DNA of 64,000 bases from Thalassocella blandensis (GCA_902141825.1 CABFPG010000003.1:124001-188000), one strand, 5' to 3'; positions 19,391 through 28,594 are shown, numbered from the stretch's first letter. Made by a program: numbers and translations. Notes: generated by a model from the letters alone, not told the origin.

Positions 19391-20311
19391 ATGCAATGGT
19401 TTAAAAACCTTCGAATTTATCGTCTCACTAAACCGATCAGATTTACCCCGGAAACCATCGCCGAAAAACTCGCGCAACATGAATTCCAACCTTGTGGCAA
19501 TCTCGATCCTGTCAAATATGGCTGGACCCTTCCTCTTGGGCGACATGGCAGTGAATTTGTACACGCAGCAAATGATTACATACTTATTGCCGCAAAGCGT
19601 CAGGAGAAAATAATTCCAGGCGCACTCATCAAAGAGCAGCTAGAAAATCGCCTGCAAGAAATTCGAGATGAGGAAAGTCGTTTTGTCGGGCGTGCAGAAC
19701 GCCAGACACTCAAAGATGAAATTATTTTCTCATTGCTGCCCAAAGCACTGGCTAAATCTTCATTTGACTTTGCCTATATCGACAAGCAAAACTCTCTACT
19801 CGTCGTCAACACCAGTTCCGCCAAGCGAGCCGAGGAGTTGATTAGCGCATTGCGAGAAAGCCTGGGCTCATTGAAGCTCGTACCTTTTTCCGTACAAAAA
19901 ACACCAGCGCACGTCATGACAAACTGGCTTCGCACCGGCAAAATTAACAAGCGCTTTGAGCTGGGTGAAGAATGTGAGCTGCAGGCAGCTAAAGATGGTC
20001 GCGTTATTCGCTGCAAGAAGCAGGACTTAACCGCACACGAAATTTTAAACCACCTGGAATCCGGCATGCTGGTCAGCAAAGTTGCGATCACCTGGAATGA
20101 GGCCATCTCATGTATCATCGACGACCAACTTGGAATTAAACGTATCAAGTACGAAGATGCAATTCAGGAGAAAGCCAAAGAACAAGATGCAGAAAGCGCG
20201 GTTGAACAAATGGATATCGACTTTTCCATTATGACTGTCGAGCTAGCGGCATTTATCAATGATCTGGCTAAAGTTTTTGGCGGCCAGGCAGAAGAAACGG
20301 AAGAGTTTTAA
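19391..20311 (+). CDS. rdgC: Recombination-associated protein RdgC
   Basis: RdgC forms a ring-shaped dimer that binds double-stranded DNA and restrains RecA. The 306-residue protein starts MQWFKNLRIYRLT, typical of the family, and retains GWTLPLGRHG and FDFAYIDKQN-type blocks. Length matches E. coli RdgC (303). It follows a terminator, so it begins a new unit. A MazG-like gene starts 39 bases after its stop. Confidence 0.93.
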   Translation: MQWFKNLRIYRLTKPIRFTPETIAEKLAQHEFQPCGNLDPVKYGWTLPLGRHGSEFVHAANDYILIAAKRQEKIIPGALIKEQLENRLQEIRDEESRFVGRAERQTLKDEIIFSLLPKALAKSSFDFAYIDKQNSLLVVNTSSAKRAEELISALRESLGSLKLVPFSVQKTPAHVMTNWLRTGKINKRFELGEECELQAAKDGRVIRCKKQDLTAHEILNHLESGMLVSKVAITWNEAISCIIDDQLGIKRIKYEDAIQEKAKEQDAESAVEQMDIDFSIMTVELAAFINDLAKVFGGQAEETEEF

Positions 20312-20350
20312 TTCATTTTAAAACGCAAACTGAGTGAGGTTTAAAAAGCC

Positions 20351-20722
20351 ATGAATAAAATCTCGGACCCGCAGAACAACCCTATCCTCGATTTACAGCA
20401 AAGGTTAATAGCCTTTGCTCAGGAACGTGACTGGGAACAATTCCAAGCACCGAAAAATCTATCCATGGCGCTCTCCGTAGAAACAGCGGAATTAATGGAG
20501 CACTTTCAGTGGTTGAGTGAAGAGCAGTCACGAAATCTGAACAGTGAAACACTGACTAAAGTGCAAGACGAACTGGCCGATGTGTTTTTGTATTCGTTAT
20601 TATTAGCGAAGCGCTTGGATATTGATATTTATTCAGCGGCATTGAGTAAAATGGATAAAAATGCCGCGAAGTATCCTGCAGACAAAGTCAGAGGAAGTGC
20701 AAAAAAGTTTTCAGACTATTAA
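20351..20722 (+). CDS. MazG-like nucleotide pyrophosphohydrolase (dCTPase/RS21-C6 type)
   Basis: An all-alpha NTP pyrophosphatase of 123 residues. The metal-binding acidic pattern is present: SVETAELMEHFQW in the first helix pair and DELADVFLYSLLLA in the second (ExxE plus DExAD). Members clean non-canonical or excess (d)NTPs from the pool; the DCTPP1 branch prefers dCTP analogues. The gene lies between rdgC and rlmJ on the same strand with short gaps and may be cotranscribed. Substrate specificity is not visible. Confidence 0.88.
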   Translation: MNKISDPQNNPILDLQQRLIAFAQERDWEQFQAPKNLSMALSVETAELMEHFQWLSEEQSRNLNSETLTKVQDELADVFLYSLLLAKRLDIDIYSAALSKMDKNAAKYPADKVRGSAKKFSDY

Positions 20723-20779
20723 TCCCCAATCATCAAGCGATAAATCAATGTTAATGCACAAAAAAGGTTTAAAGGTTTT

Positions 20780-21610
20780 ATGTTGAGCTACCGTCACGCT
20801 TTTCATGCTGGAAATTATGCCGATGTGCTAAAACATCTGGTGCTGATAAAGACTTTGAATTATCTGTTGAAAAAGGACAGTCCGATTCTTTATATCGACA
20901 CACATGCAGGTGCTGGCCTGTATCAGACAAATTCTGCAGAAAGCAAAAAAACGGGGGAGTTCGCGGAGGGATTTGCCCAATTGGACTTTACGCAACTGCC
21001 TGAAGACACTCTGCCTTATCACAAACTGGTACAAAAGTTTTCACGACAGGGACAATATCCCGGTTCCCCCATGATTGCGATGCAACTTTTGCGACCTCAA
21101 GATCAATTGCGTTTTTTTGAATTACACCCTGCAGACTTTGCCCTACTTCAGCAAAACAGCAAAACTCATAAGCGAGCTAAAGCCGAACACAGTGACGGGT
21201 TTCAGAGTTTAAAAGCGCTACTTCCGGTGCAAAACCAACGCGCGCTGGTACTCATCGATCCCTCTTACGAAATTAAAGATGATTACGATCATGTAGTGAA
21301 GTCTGTCATCAGTGCTTACCAACGTATGCCAAATGCGACTTTCCTCATCTGGTACCCCGTTGTAAATCGCCACTTGATCGCCGACATGATCCGTAAATTG
21401 AGCAAATCGCCCATAAAAGACGTGTGGCAATTTGAACTCGGCCTATCACCGGACGACAACCTCAATCACGGCATGACTTCCAGTGGTATTTTTGCGATCA
21501 ACCCTCCTTGGACTCTGGCATCGGAGCTCCAGGTCTGCCTGCCAGTCATTCAACAACAAATTGCAAAAAAACAGGGGATTCATCTGGTTCAAAGGCTAAT
21601 AGACGAGTAG
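20780..21610 (+). CDS. rlmJ: 23S rRNA (adenine(2030)-N(6))-methyltransferase RlmJ
   Basis: The protein begins MLSYRHAFHAGNYADVLKHL, the RlmJ hallmark. It contains the SAM-binding YIDTHAGAGLY and the catalytic D/N-P-P-Y-type motif as IDPSYE. At 276 residues it matches E. coli RlmJ (280). RlmJ methylates A2030 of naked 23S rRNA and is not essential in E. coli. Confidence 0.95.
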   Translation: MLSYRHAFHAGNYADVLKHLVLIKTLNYLLKKDSPILYIDTHAGAGLYQTNSAESKKTGEFAEGFAQLDFTQLPEDTLPYHKLVQKFSRQGQYPGSPMIAMQLLRPQDQLRFFELHPADFALLQQNSKTHKRAKAEHSDGFQSLKALLPVQNQRALVLIDPSYEIKDDYDHVVKSVISAYQRMPNATFLIWYPVVNRHLIADMIRKLSKSPIKDVWQFELGLSPDDNLNHGMTSSGIFAINPPWTLASELQVCLPVIQQQIAKKQGIHLVQRLIDE

Positions 21611-21652
21611 ACTGAACGTTTTTACAGCGATTTCGCAGCAATAGTCTGAAAT

Positions 21653-21991
21653 ATGGCCGACAGGACACCGATTAAACCCACCCCCACTAAAGCGGAGTGC
21701 CGAGAAGCGCTTAGCCGACAAGTGGACTCTTTTCTAGCTTCCGGAGGAGAAGTCAAGTCGATCCCATCTGGCGTCAGTGGTAACGATGCGAACGTCAATC
21801 TGTTTACTCGCTCGGCAAGCTTTGAACCGCGTAAGGAAAGAACGCCTGTAACCGATGTCATCAAAGTTTTGGAAGAACGCAAAAGCAGTAAAACCAAGCA
21901 ATTAAAGAGCCGGCGAGCCGGCCCGAAAAAGAAACTTATTACAGATGATTTCGGTGAACCGGTGAGATGGGTCTGGGTTGACGACGAATAA
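21653..21991 (+). CDS. Small charged hypothetical protein with a C-terminal-SutA-like FLxxGG motif
   Basis: A 112-residue soluble protein, rich in Lys, Arg and Asp. Residues about 16-43 contain the pattern ALSRQVDSFLASGGEVKSIP. It resembles the conserved segment of Pseudomonas SutA (FLARGGKVQEI-type), where it helps bind RNA polymerase. The second half is basic (KSRRAGPKKK) and ends in an acidic, Trp-rich tail. Function is unknown; the SutA comparison covers one short motif only. It begins 42 bases after rlmJ. Confidence 0.65.
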   Translation: MADRTPIKPTPTKAECREALSRQVDSFLASGGEVKSIPSGVSGNDANVNLFTRSASFEPRKERTPVTDVIKVLEERKSSKTKQLKSRRAGPKKKLITDDFGEPVRWVWVDDE

Positions 21992-22016
21992 ATCGGGGGA
22001 ATGCAACTGACCGCCG

Positions 22017-22190
22017 CTATACCAGCCCTTCTGACTGCCCGATGAAGTAGGCAATGCCTGTCAAAACGACTAACATGGCAAGAATCACCATTAGCAGCAG
22101 CAGTGGACGAAAGGGCTTTCGCTCACTACGTACAGATCTTGCCAAATACTCATCAACACGTTTCTGATCTTCTGGATACAATTCTGGCAT
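22017..22190 (-). CDS. DUF3094-type small membrane protein
   Basis: A 57-residue protein read from ATG 22188-22190 to TAG. The N-terminus is LYPEDQKRVDEYL, then a basic KPFRP segment, then one hydrophobic segment (about residues 30-50) and a short tail. This order (PEDQxRVDEYL plus RKPFRP plus one transmembrane helix) matches DUF3094, a small family in pseudomonads and relatives with no known function. It is probably an inner-membrane protein with its N-terminus inside. It is convergent with the preceding gene. Confidence 0.75.
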   Translation of the reverse strand: MPELYPEDQKRVDEYLARSVRSERKPFRPLLLLMVILAMLVVLTGIAYFIGQSEGLV

Positions 22191-22350
22191 AACCGCTTCA
22201 CTCTAGAATACTTATTTTAAGCAGGACCGCTCGTCCACCTTTCTTTACCCAACACAGGTATGTTTACAGGAACTGCCATGGCTTTGTGTCCCCGTCAGAA
22301 GTGGGATTATGGCAAACCGCGTAAAATAAAACAAAGAGCTACTGTTAAGG

Positions 22351-22382
22351 AATAAAAGCAAGCACCACCCGGTGATGCTTGC
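22351..22382 (-). terminator. Terminator of the acyl-CoA dehydrogenase gene
   Basis: Read on the minus strand, GCAAGCATCACC pairs with GGTGGTGCTTGC (one G-T pair) and is followed by TTTTATT. It lies 11 bases after the stop of the minus-strand gene. Confidence 0.8.
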
Positions 22383-22392
22383 CTGGAACGCA

Positions 22393-24174
22393 TTAGAATT
22401 GGTCTTCTGTCATTGCCATAACTGTGGCAGAGCCTGCTGCAATTCGCGCTTTTAACACTTTTACCTGAGGTAAGAGCTTGGCAAAGAAAAACAAACCTGT
22501 GGCTTCTTTGCCCGCTTTGAAGCTATCTGAGACCTCTGCATCGGGTAAGGCTGATAATATTTTTGCCCACATATAGGCATATGCCACATAGCCAAACATA
22601 TCCAGATAATCGACAGCAGCGGCTCCTGGAGCACAGGCGTCATCAGCAGACTGCTGTAACACCACATCGGTGCTCTCCTGCAAATCTGCCAGGGCTGTTT
22701 TTAATGGCGTTAACACCAGCTCAGAATTAAGTCCGCTCGCTTTTTCAGACAAAAATGCGTCGACATCGTCAACAAACAGTTTGAGCAGCTCGCCTTTTGC
22801 CATGACCGTTTTTCGACCGATCAAATCCATGGCCTGAACACCGTTAGTCCCCTCATAGATTTGAGTAATTCGAATATCGCGAACATGCTGTTCCTGACCC
22901 CATTCGCGAATAAACCCATGACCTCCGAGCACTTGCTGGCCAAGCACAGCCGTCTGCAACGCTGCATCCGTGAGAAATGCTTTGCTGATGGGTGTCAGTA
23001 AAGCCACCATATTTTCCGCATGCGCTTTCTCTTTTTCCACATCACTGAATTTAGCGATGTCCAGCCAACTGGCAACATAGGTGTAGAACGCGCGGCCACC
23101 CTCATTAAGGGCTTTCATGGTTAACAGCATTCGACGCACATCGGGGTGCACCAATAAATTATCGGCCTCTTTTTCAGGCGTCTTTGCACCTGTTGGACTG
23201 CGGCCCTGAATCCGCTCTTTCGCATAAGCCAGAGCACCCTGGTAGGCATTTTCAGCAACGCCCATGCCCTGAATTCCCACCGCCAAACGCTCGTAGTTCA
23301 TCATAGTAAACATGCAGGCCAGGCCTTTATTCGCCTCTCCCACCAGCCAACCTTTGGCACCATCAAAATTCATCACACAAGTCGCCGAAGCTTTAATCCC
23401 CATTTTCTTTTCAATCGAGCCACAGGACATAGGGTTTCGATCACCCACATTCCCTTCGGCATCGGGTAAAAATTTTGGTACCAGAAACAGGGAAATCCCT
23501 TTTGAACCTGGAGGGGCATCCGGCAATTTAGCCAAGACAAAATGAATAATATTTTCTGCCATGTCATGCTCGCCCCAGGTAATAAAGATCTTCGTCCCGG
23601 TAAGTGCATAACTGCCATCGCCATTGGGAGTGGCTTTGGTTCGAATGAGGCCAAGATCAGTACCACAGTGAGGCTCGGTTAAATCCATCGCACCCGCCCA
23701 TTGCCCGCTGTACATTTTCTCTAAATAGGCGTCCTTCAATTCATCTGCGGCATGTGCGTTCATTGCGAGACAAGCGCCGGCAGTTAACATAGGAGCCAGG
23801 CCGAAAGAGATGCAGGAACCTTGAACCATTTCTTCAACCGCAGAAACCAGTGTCTTGGGCATCCCCATTCCACCGTATTCAGGGTTCCCACCCAGTCCGC
23901 CCCAACCGCCTTCGCAGTATGTCTGATAGGCTTCTTTGAAACCTTTCGGTGCAGTTACAACACCATCATTCCAATGGCTCCCCTCCTCATCACCTTCTCG
24001 ATTTAAAGGAGCTAATACCTGCTCACAAATTTTTGCGGCCTCTTCTAAAATGGCATCCGCCGTATCCGTATCGACCTCTTCTATTCCTGCTAAAGATTGC
24101 CAGAACTGTCCGACGTTAAACACGTTGTTCAGGACAAAACGGATATCATCCAAAGGAGCTTTGTATTCGGCCAT
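22393..24174 (-). CDS. Acyl-CoA dehydrogenase with extended C-terminal domain (DmdC/FadE-like)
   Basis: An FAD-dependent alpha,beta-desaturase of acyl-CoA esters. At 593 residues it belongs to the longer group with an extra C-terminal domain. Visible: an N-terminal helix domain; MDLTEPHCGTDLG and GTKIFITWGEHD (FAD/substrate contacts); RIQGRSPTGAKTPE; the fatty-acyl dehydrogenase helix with VLGGHGFIREWGQEQHVRDIRITQIYEGTN split across the domain. The last 130 residues are the added domain. Relatives act on fatty acids or 3-methylmercaptopropionyl-CoA from DMSP; the substrate cannot be told. It stands alone, with its own terminator. Confidence 0.9.
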   Translation of the reverse strand: MAEYKAPLDDIRFVLNNVFNVGQFWQSLAGIEEVDTDTADAILEEAAKICEQVLAPLNREGDEEGSHWNDGVVTAPKGFKEAYQTYCEGGWGGLGGNPEYGGMGMPKTLVSAVEEMVQGSCISFGLAPMLTAGACLAMNAHAADELKDAYLEKMYSGQWAGAMDLTEPHCGTDLGLIRTKATPNGDGSYALTGTKIFITWGEHDMAENIIHFVLAKLPDAPPGSKGISLFLVPKFLPDAEGNVGDRNPMSCGSIEKKMGIKASATCVMNFDGAKGWLVGEANKGLACMFTMMNYERLAVGIQGMGVAENAYQGALAYAKERIQGRSPTGAKTPEKEADNLLVHPDVRRMLLTMKALNEGGRAFYTYVASWLDIAKFSDVEKEKAHAENMVALLTPISKAFLTDAALQTAVLGQQVLGGHGFIREWGQEQHVRDIRITQIYEGTNGVQAMDLIGRKTVMAKGELLKLFVDDVDAFLSEKASGLNSELVLTPLKTALADLQESTDVVLQQSADDACAPGAAAVDYLDMFGYVAYAYMWAKILSALPDAEVSDSFKAGKEATGLFFFAKLLPQVKVLKARIAAGSATVMAMTEDQF

Positions 24175-24472
24175 TGTGAATCCTCTTATTGTTGTAATAA
24201 ATGTGAGTTCTGAGTTGATATAGTGATGGTTTCGGGAAAAAACTTCAGTCTAATCAACAACCTAACCTATAGACAACGCAATTAAACAGTTGTTTGAATT
24301 CCACCACAAGCGCATTTCCGCCCGTTCTCACTGTAAAACCATTTCACCTTGCAATAATGCCTTTTAAAAATAGGTGCTTTATCAGAGTTTATCGAGCTTA
24401 CAGGGGTTTAAAAGGAAAACTGTGCGACACAATCTCAAGGTGCCAAGGATTCTCCGCAGGTTTTGAGTAACT

Positions 24473-25390
24473 CTAAGCAATCTGATTCAATATTGAACCG
24501 GTTCTGTTAGGGGTAGGTGAAGTGCTGGCGATAGATTGCTGCAACCGCAAAAGCTGATAACTCGCTTCCGCAGACGTGTTAATGGGAGATGCCAAAGATC
24601 TGGAGGTTATTTGATTTTGAGCTTGCACAGCGGGGTTTGAGTTCGCTGTAGCGGTTCGTGGCGTCAGGTCAATTTCAGCAGAATCCAGCCCACTCGGTGA
24701 GTCGCGCTCTTCGCCATCCTCAGCGGTTCTCGCTTCACGTTCCTGCGCCGCTTCGCTTTGCCGCTGAATGGCCAGTTCACGCTGAGCTTGCGCTTCAAGT
24801 TGCGTAGCCTGAGCCGCCACACTTCGGTCCTGCGGCGATGGTTCAGCTGGTGCTAAAGCCGCGCGCCGCACGATTTGAGCTTTGCGAATGGTTTCCTCTG
24901 GCGTGGGTGCCCGTCCGACATCGATCGGGACTTCACCACTTGATGCGTAATTCACACCATCCGGCCCACGTGTGTATTGGTATGTCGGTGAACCCGCGTA
25001 TTGCCCGCCGACAGCGGTATGAGCACGCTCGTGTGCGCGCACCTCTCTATCCCGAGCTGCTAGTTCACGGATCTCCAGCTGGTCCTGTTGCTGCTGCGCC
25101 TTTTCCTGACGTTCGCGTGTCGCTCGCTCGGCCTCTGATCTTGCTTCCTGCGCTTCGCTTTGGTTGGGAGAGGCACGGCTATCCCCGCTCGCAGGTTCAA
25201 GACCACTGTCTTGTGCTAAATATTTATCACGGGTACGGAGCTGTTGTTTTCCAGAACTGGAGAGTTGTTCGACGGGTTTGGTTGTCGCTATTCGTGAAGA
25301 CGAGTCTTCCTGCCCTACAGGTTTCTGGCCTACAGAGTTTAGGGGCGCATACAGGTTCGCCGAACTCGTAATAAAGTTTTGTGTAATCAC
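24473..25390 (-). CDS. SprA-type putative metalloprotease (CJM1_0395 family)
   Basis: A 305-residue protein with low-complexity, Q/E/R-rich flanks. The central conserved block (about residues 112-165) reads [14 protein letters not shown], then [26 protein letters not shown] fits the zinc-protease HExxH pattern, and this block defines the SprA family. No signal peptide is evident. Members often occur in flagellated bacteria. The next upstream gene is a flagellar-rod-like small protein, which hints at a shared context. Protease activity is inferred from the motif only. Confidence 0.75.
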   Translation of the reverse strand: MITQNFITSSANLYAPLNSVGQKPVGQEDSSSRIATTKPVEQLSSSGKQQLRTRDKYLAQDSGLEPASGDSRASPNQSEAQEARSEAERATRERQEKAQQQQDQLEIRELAARDREVRAHERAHTAVGGQYAGSPTYQYTRGPDGVNYASSGEVPIDVGRAPTPEETIRKAQIVRRAALAPAEPSPQDRSVAAQATQLEAQAQRELAIQRQSEAAQEREARTAEDGEERDSPSGLDSAEIDLTPRTATANSNPAVQAQNQITSRSLASPINTSAEASYQLLRLQQSIASTSPTPNRTGSILNQIA

Positions 25391-25480
25391 CTCTACTTAG
25401 CAGAGATGAAGGGTCGAGCTGAATTTCGTGGCGTCAATCCCAAGGGGTTACCCCCGAAATAACCAACGCAAAAGGCGAAA

Positions 25481-25615
25481 TTACCGCCCTGGTCTTCTCC
25501 GCTCCTCCTCTCGTTCTATGGGAATATATAAATACTCTTGCTTTTGCTGTTCAATACCAAAGGCCCAACAAAAGAATTCTTGAATCGATTGCATCAGTGC
25601 ATCAAGATTTAACAT
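25481..25615 (-). CDS. Candidate overlapping 44-residue protein
   Basis: An ATG at 25613-25615 overlaps the last codons of the upstream 101-residue gene in another frame (that gene's TGA is 25602-25604). It opens a 44-codon frame ending TAA at 25481-25483. The product begins MLNLDALMQSIQEFF, has an amphipathic helix and an aromatic middle, and ends in a very charged EREEERRRPGR tail. The overlap suggests translational coupling. No family is recognised, and a chance frame of this length is possible. Confidence 0.45.
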   Translation of the reverse strand: MLNLDALMQSIQEFFCWAFGIEQQKQEYLYIPIEREEERRRPGR

Positions 25616-25907
25616 CAATTATGCTCCCAAGCGTTTCTTCCGCCACTTTCACTACAGCGGCATTAGCTGTGAATATTTGTTCTTGCCGACGCATTTCCAC
25701 CAACGACTCTTCGAGCCCTGGTCGACGGTCTTCGTTTAATTCATTGACTGGAGGCAAAGACGAGGCTTGACTTGCAGCATCTTGTGACGGTGCATTGTCA
25801 GTATTACTGTCAATATTCGCACGGGCAATTTCATGCGCGGATTTTTGCATTTCGCGATAGCTTGTTGCCATACCGCGTACGCCTTCGTTAAATACTGAAC
25901 CGACCAT
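25602..25907 (-). CDS. Small protein with flagellar rod/hook-type C-terminal motif
   Basis: A 101-residue protein. Its end, IFTANAAVVKVAEETLGSIIDVKS, closely resembles the C-terminal helix of flagellar rod and hook proteins (FlgB/C/E/G/FlgK, with FxANxxVVKxxxEMLGxLLDxxx). Its start, VFNEGVRGMATSYREMQKSAHEIAR, resembles the N-terminal helix of the same families. The whole middle (beta domain) is missing, with a short disordered linker instead. It could be an assembly or regulatory protein mimicking rod termini. No other flagellar gene is in the window. Confidence 0.6.
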   Translation of the reverse strand: MVGSVFNEGVRGMATSYREMQKSAHEIARANIDSNTDNAPSQDAASQASSLPPVNELNEDRRPGLEESLVEMRRQEQIFTANAAVVKVAEETLGSIIDVKS

Positions 25908-26166
25908 GTCGCTTTACCCTTTTCACCGCATGCACTGGTTGCCTCTGCAGCGGGGATTAACTGTTAACGATGTTTAGCAATGTCTTTTGCTCAATGTCTT
26001 TTCGAATTGCCTTTTGCGCAATACTGTATCCTGACATTAGAACATTTAACCGGCGATAAAGTTCGGTCATTTAACAATGCCTTGTGTTAATTAAAGTTTA
26101 CGTCCTTTCTGAGTAAAAAACAGCCTTAATGGCACAAAATCCATCATTTTCTAAGATTGATTCGTC

Positions 26167-26862
26167 TTAAGCTTGTCCGCTTTCAACAATATTCTTTATA
26201 TCAATATGCGCACTTGCCGCTTCTGGCGTCGCATTCGATATATACGGAATATTCCCAAAACAAGGAAACGGAAAGCGCTTCTGCAGAGTTTCCAGGTTTT
26301 CAGCTAATGCTGCCATGTTGGGGTCAATCACGGTGGAGACCCAACCAGCAACTTCAAGCCCGTCACGGTAAACGGATTCGGCAGTCAATAATGCATGGTT
26401 TAAACACCCCAGGCGCATACCAACCACTAAAATGACGGGCAGGTTCAGCGTCTTAGCAATGTCGGACATCAGGGCACGTGGGCTTATCGGTACACGCCAG
26501 CCACCAGCACCTTCCACCAAACACAAGTCATGCGGATGCATCATTCCACCACGGCAATACCCGACTATTCGATCAACATCAAGTGTGCGACCGGCTTTCT
26601 CAGCTGCAATATGGGGAGACAATGGATCTGGCAGCGTCACCGGACACACCTCTTCATAGCTCAGCTCAATTGAGGCATTTTCTCGCATGCGTTGCGCATC
26701 TTCATTTTGAAGCCCTTGCGCTGTTTCTTCACCGCCGGCTGCAACGGGTTTTAACCCCATGCACCGCAGCCCCTGTTGACGCGCCTTAAACAGCATGGCT
26801 GAAACCACCAGGGTTTTCCCTACATCCGTGTCGGTACCCGTCACAAAATAAGCATTAGGCAT
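26167..26862 (-). CDS. bioD: Dethiobiotin synthetase
   Basis: ATP-dependent ring closure of 7,8-diaminopelargonic acid with CO2. The protein begins MPNAYFVTGTDTDVGKT, containing the P-loop. It also has GLKPVAAG (substrate Lys) and VEGAGGWRVPI. I place the start at ATG 26860-26862, one base after the BioHC stop (TGATATG), indicating translational coupling. The open frame extends further upstream, but that part lies inside bioHC. It gives 231 residues, close to E. coli BioD (225). It is the last gene of the biotin operon. Confidence 0.95.
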   Translation of the reverse strand: MPNAYFVTGTDTDVGKTLVVSAMLFKARQQGLRCMGLKPVAAGGEETAQGLQNEDAQRMRENASIELSYEEVCPVTLPDPLSPHIAAEKAGRTLDVDRIVGYCRGGMMHPHDLCLVEGAGGWRVPISPRALMSDIAKTLNLPVILVVGMRLGCLNHALLTAESVYRDGLEVAGWVSTVIDPNMAALAENLETLQKRFPFPCFGNIPYISNATPEAASAHIDIKNIVESGQA

Positions 26863-26863
26863 A

Positions 26864-28594
26864 TCAGATTGTTTCCGCTGTTTTTTGTAAAGAGAGATAG
26901 ATGACTTTATAGGTTGCAGGTAAACCTTCTCCAGTTCGATGCTGTTCATACGCCTGTTGCATCTGCATAATTTTGCCCTTGGCGGTTAAACCACGATTTT
27001 TTCCTGCATTAATATTATGCGCCCCAATGCCTTTTAAACCTTTCATCAATTGCATTACTGAATCGAACCACATGACTTCATCTCGCACCGTTATTTGATC
27101 GACAATAAACCCCGCATCTTTGGCAAACCGGATTACATCGTCCTCGCCGATAAAATCATTCACGTGTACAAAGCCATCCACTGCTCGCCACGCATCATTT
27201 AGCTCATGCAACGTCCCAGGCAAGAGCGTCGACAGTAACACCCACCCACCCGGCTGAAGTACACGATAGCACTCAGCAAAGACCCGGGATAAATCATCGC
27301 ACCACTGCACAGATAAACTCGACACAATGCCGTCCATCACGCAGGCTTGCAAAGGTAGAAACTCCAGATCGGCACAAAGTCTGTGCTGCTCTGGAATCAC
27401 CTGTTTAGCTTTTTCAAGCATCCCTTGGGCGATATCCAAACCAAACAGGGTGTTGGATGCACGGGTGATTGACTTACTGCAAAAACCTGTACCACACCCC
27501 AAATCTAAAATATTGCCCTCGTACGAGCTACGCCTGGCCAATAAGGTCTGAGCAACTCGCACCTGTAACTGAGCCATGTCATCGTAAGAGTTCGCGGCTT
27601 TGCTAAACGAGTCAGCAATTGCCTGTTTATGTCGATGATAAGGTGACGCCTGAAGGTGATTCACTATTTCATCTGCGAGCGCCTCGGGAATGGAAATATG
27701 TGGCGCATGGCCCACACCTTTGAGCCGTAATATCTTATTCGCCACCGACTCCGGCATCAAACCTTGAATATCGGTGCTCGCCGCAATAGGCACCAGACTG
27801 TCATTCTCCCCAAACACTTGCAGCCAGGGCTGATGGATTTGCTTACATATATTGCGATTGTCGAACGCCGCCAGCAATTCCAGCGCGCACAACCAGGATT
27901 CTTGCTGCTCGTCAGAAGGTGCTATTTGCGCTTGCTGCAGAGTTCGAATCACCTGCTTTCGATTAGCATCACCCTGAGCTTGTAGTTTGATAAATTTACT
28001 GAATGTCATTCCGGGTTGTTGCGCAAAGCCATGAAAAAACTGCTGAAACACCGTTTCCGTACAGGCGTTTTGCCAACCGGGCTTCACACTGAAACAAGCA
28101 TTACTGGCTATCGTAATTAGACTTTCCACTTGCTGAGGATAACGATGAGCCAATTGCGTGGCGAGCATGCCTCCTAGCGACCATCCCACCAGTACGCAAC
28201 GTGGAGGTATACACGCTGCTACAGCGTCCATAACATTTTCCATTTGCATCACAGAAAGATCATTTCCTATCGCCTGGTTACATCCAAAGCCAGGTAAATC
28301 GATCACCAGCATGGGACGCTGCAATGCATGCATTTTTTCAATTAGCGGCAACCAGCTGACAGAATTGCTGCCCCATCCATGTAAAAAAACCAAGGGAGTT
28401 GCGTCAAATGGTTTCTGAGATGACGTCACCTTAGTGGTGAAGACGCGGTTACTGGATACAGGAGATAAGGTACCGTCGGTCACCGTCTGTAGCGTCAGTG
28501 CAGGTATTTTCGAGGAGTCGTCATCCGCAAATAATGTATTCAGGGTATCATCATTCATTGACGGTGTTGCCGATGATATAGGTGCAGGCTTCAT
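26864..28594 (-). CDS. bioHC: Bifunctional pimeloyl-ACP methyl ester esterase / malonyl-ACP O-methyltransferase (BioH-BioC fusion)
   Basis: Residues about 65-310 are an alpha/beta hydrolase: VFLHGWGSNS, nucleophile elbow GWSLGG near residue 137, FGENDSLVP, and GVGHAPHIS with the catalytic His. This is BioH, which removes the methyl ester when pimeloyl-ACP is complete. Residues about 325-576 are BioC, with the SAM motif LDLGCGTGFCS near 362; it methylates malonyl-ACP to disguise it for fatty acid synthesis. The two opposing activities are thus in one polypeptide, a fusion known from some Cellvibrionaceae. The first 40 residues show no similarity to either domain. The gene lies between bioF and bioD. 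Confidence 0.92.
   Translation of the reverse strand: MKPAPISSATPSMNDDTLNTLFADDDSSKIPALTLQTVTDGTLSPVSSNRVFTTKVTSSQKPFDATPLVFLHGWGSNSVSWLPLIEKMHALQRPMLVIDLPGFGCNQAIGNDLSVMQMENVMDAVAACIPPRCVLVGWSLGGMLATQLAHRYPQQVESLITIASNACFSVKPGWQNACTETVFQQFFHGFAQQPGMTFSKFIKLQAQGDANRKQVIRTLQQAQIAPSDEQQESWLCALELLAAFDNRNICKQIHQPWLQVFGENDSLVPIAASTDIQGLMPESVANKILRLKGVGHAPHISIPEALADEIVNHLQASPYHRHKQAIADSFSKAANSYDDMAQLQVRVAQTLLARRSSYEGNILDLGCGTGFCSKSITRASNTLFGLDIAQGMLEKAKQVIPEQHRLCADLEFLPLQACVMDGIVSSLSVQWCDDLSRVFAECYRVLQPGGWVLLSTLLPGTLHELNDAWRAVDGFVHVNDFIGEDDVIRFAKDAGFIVDQITVRDEVMWFDSVMQLMKGLKGIGAHNINAGKNRGLTAKGKIMQMQQAYEQHRTGEGLPATYKVIYLSLQKTAETI

Noticed and set aside
24838-25371. 177-codon plus-strand frame antisense to the SprA-like gene
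   Set aside because: Composition follows the opposite strand of a low-complexity gene; no recognisable domains.
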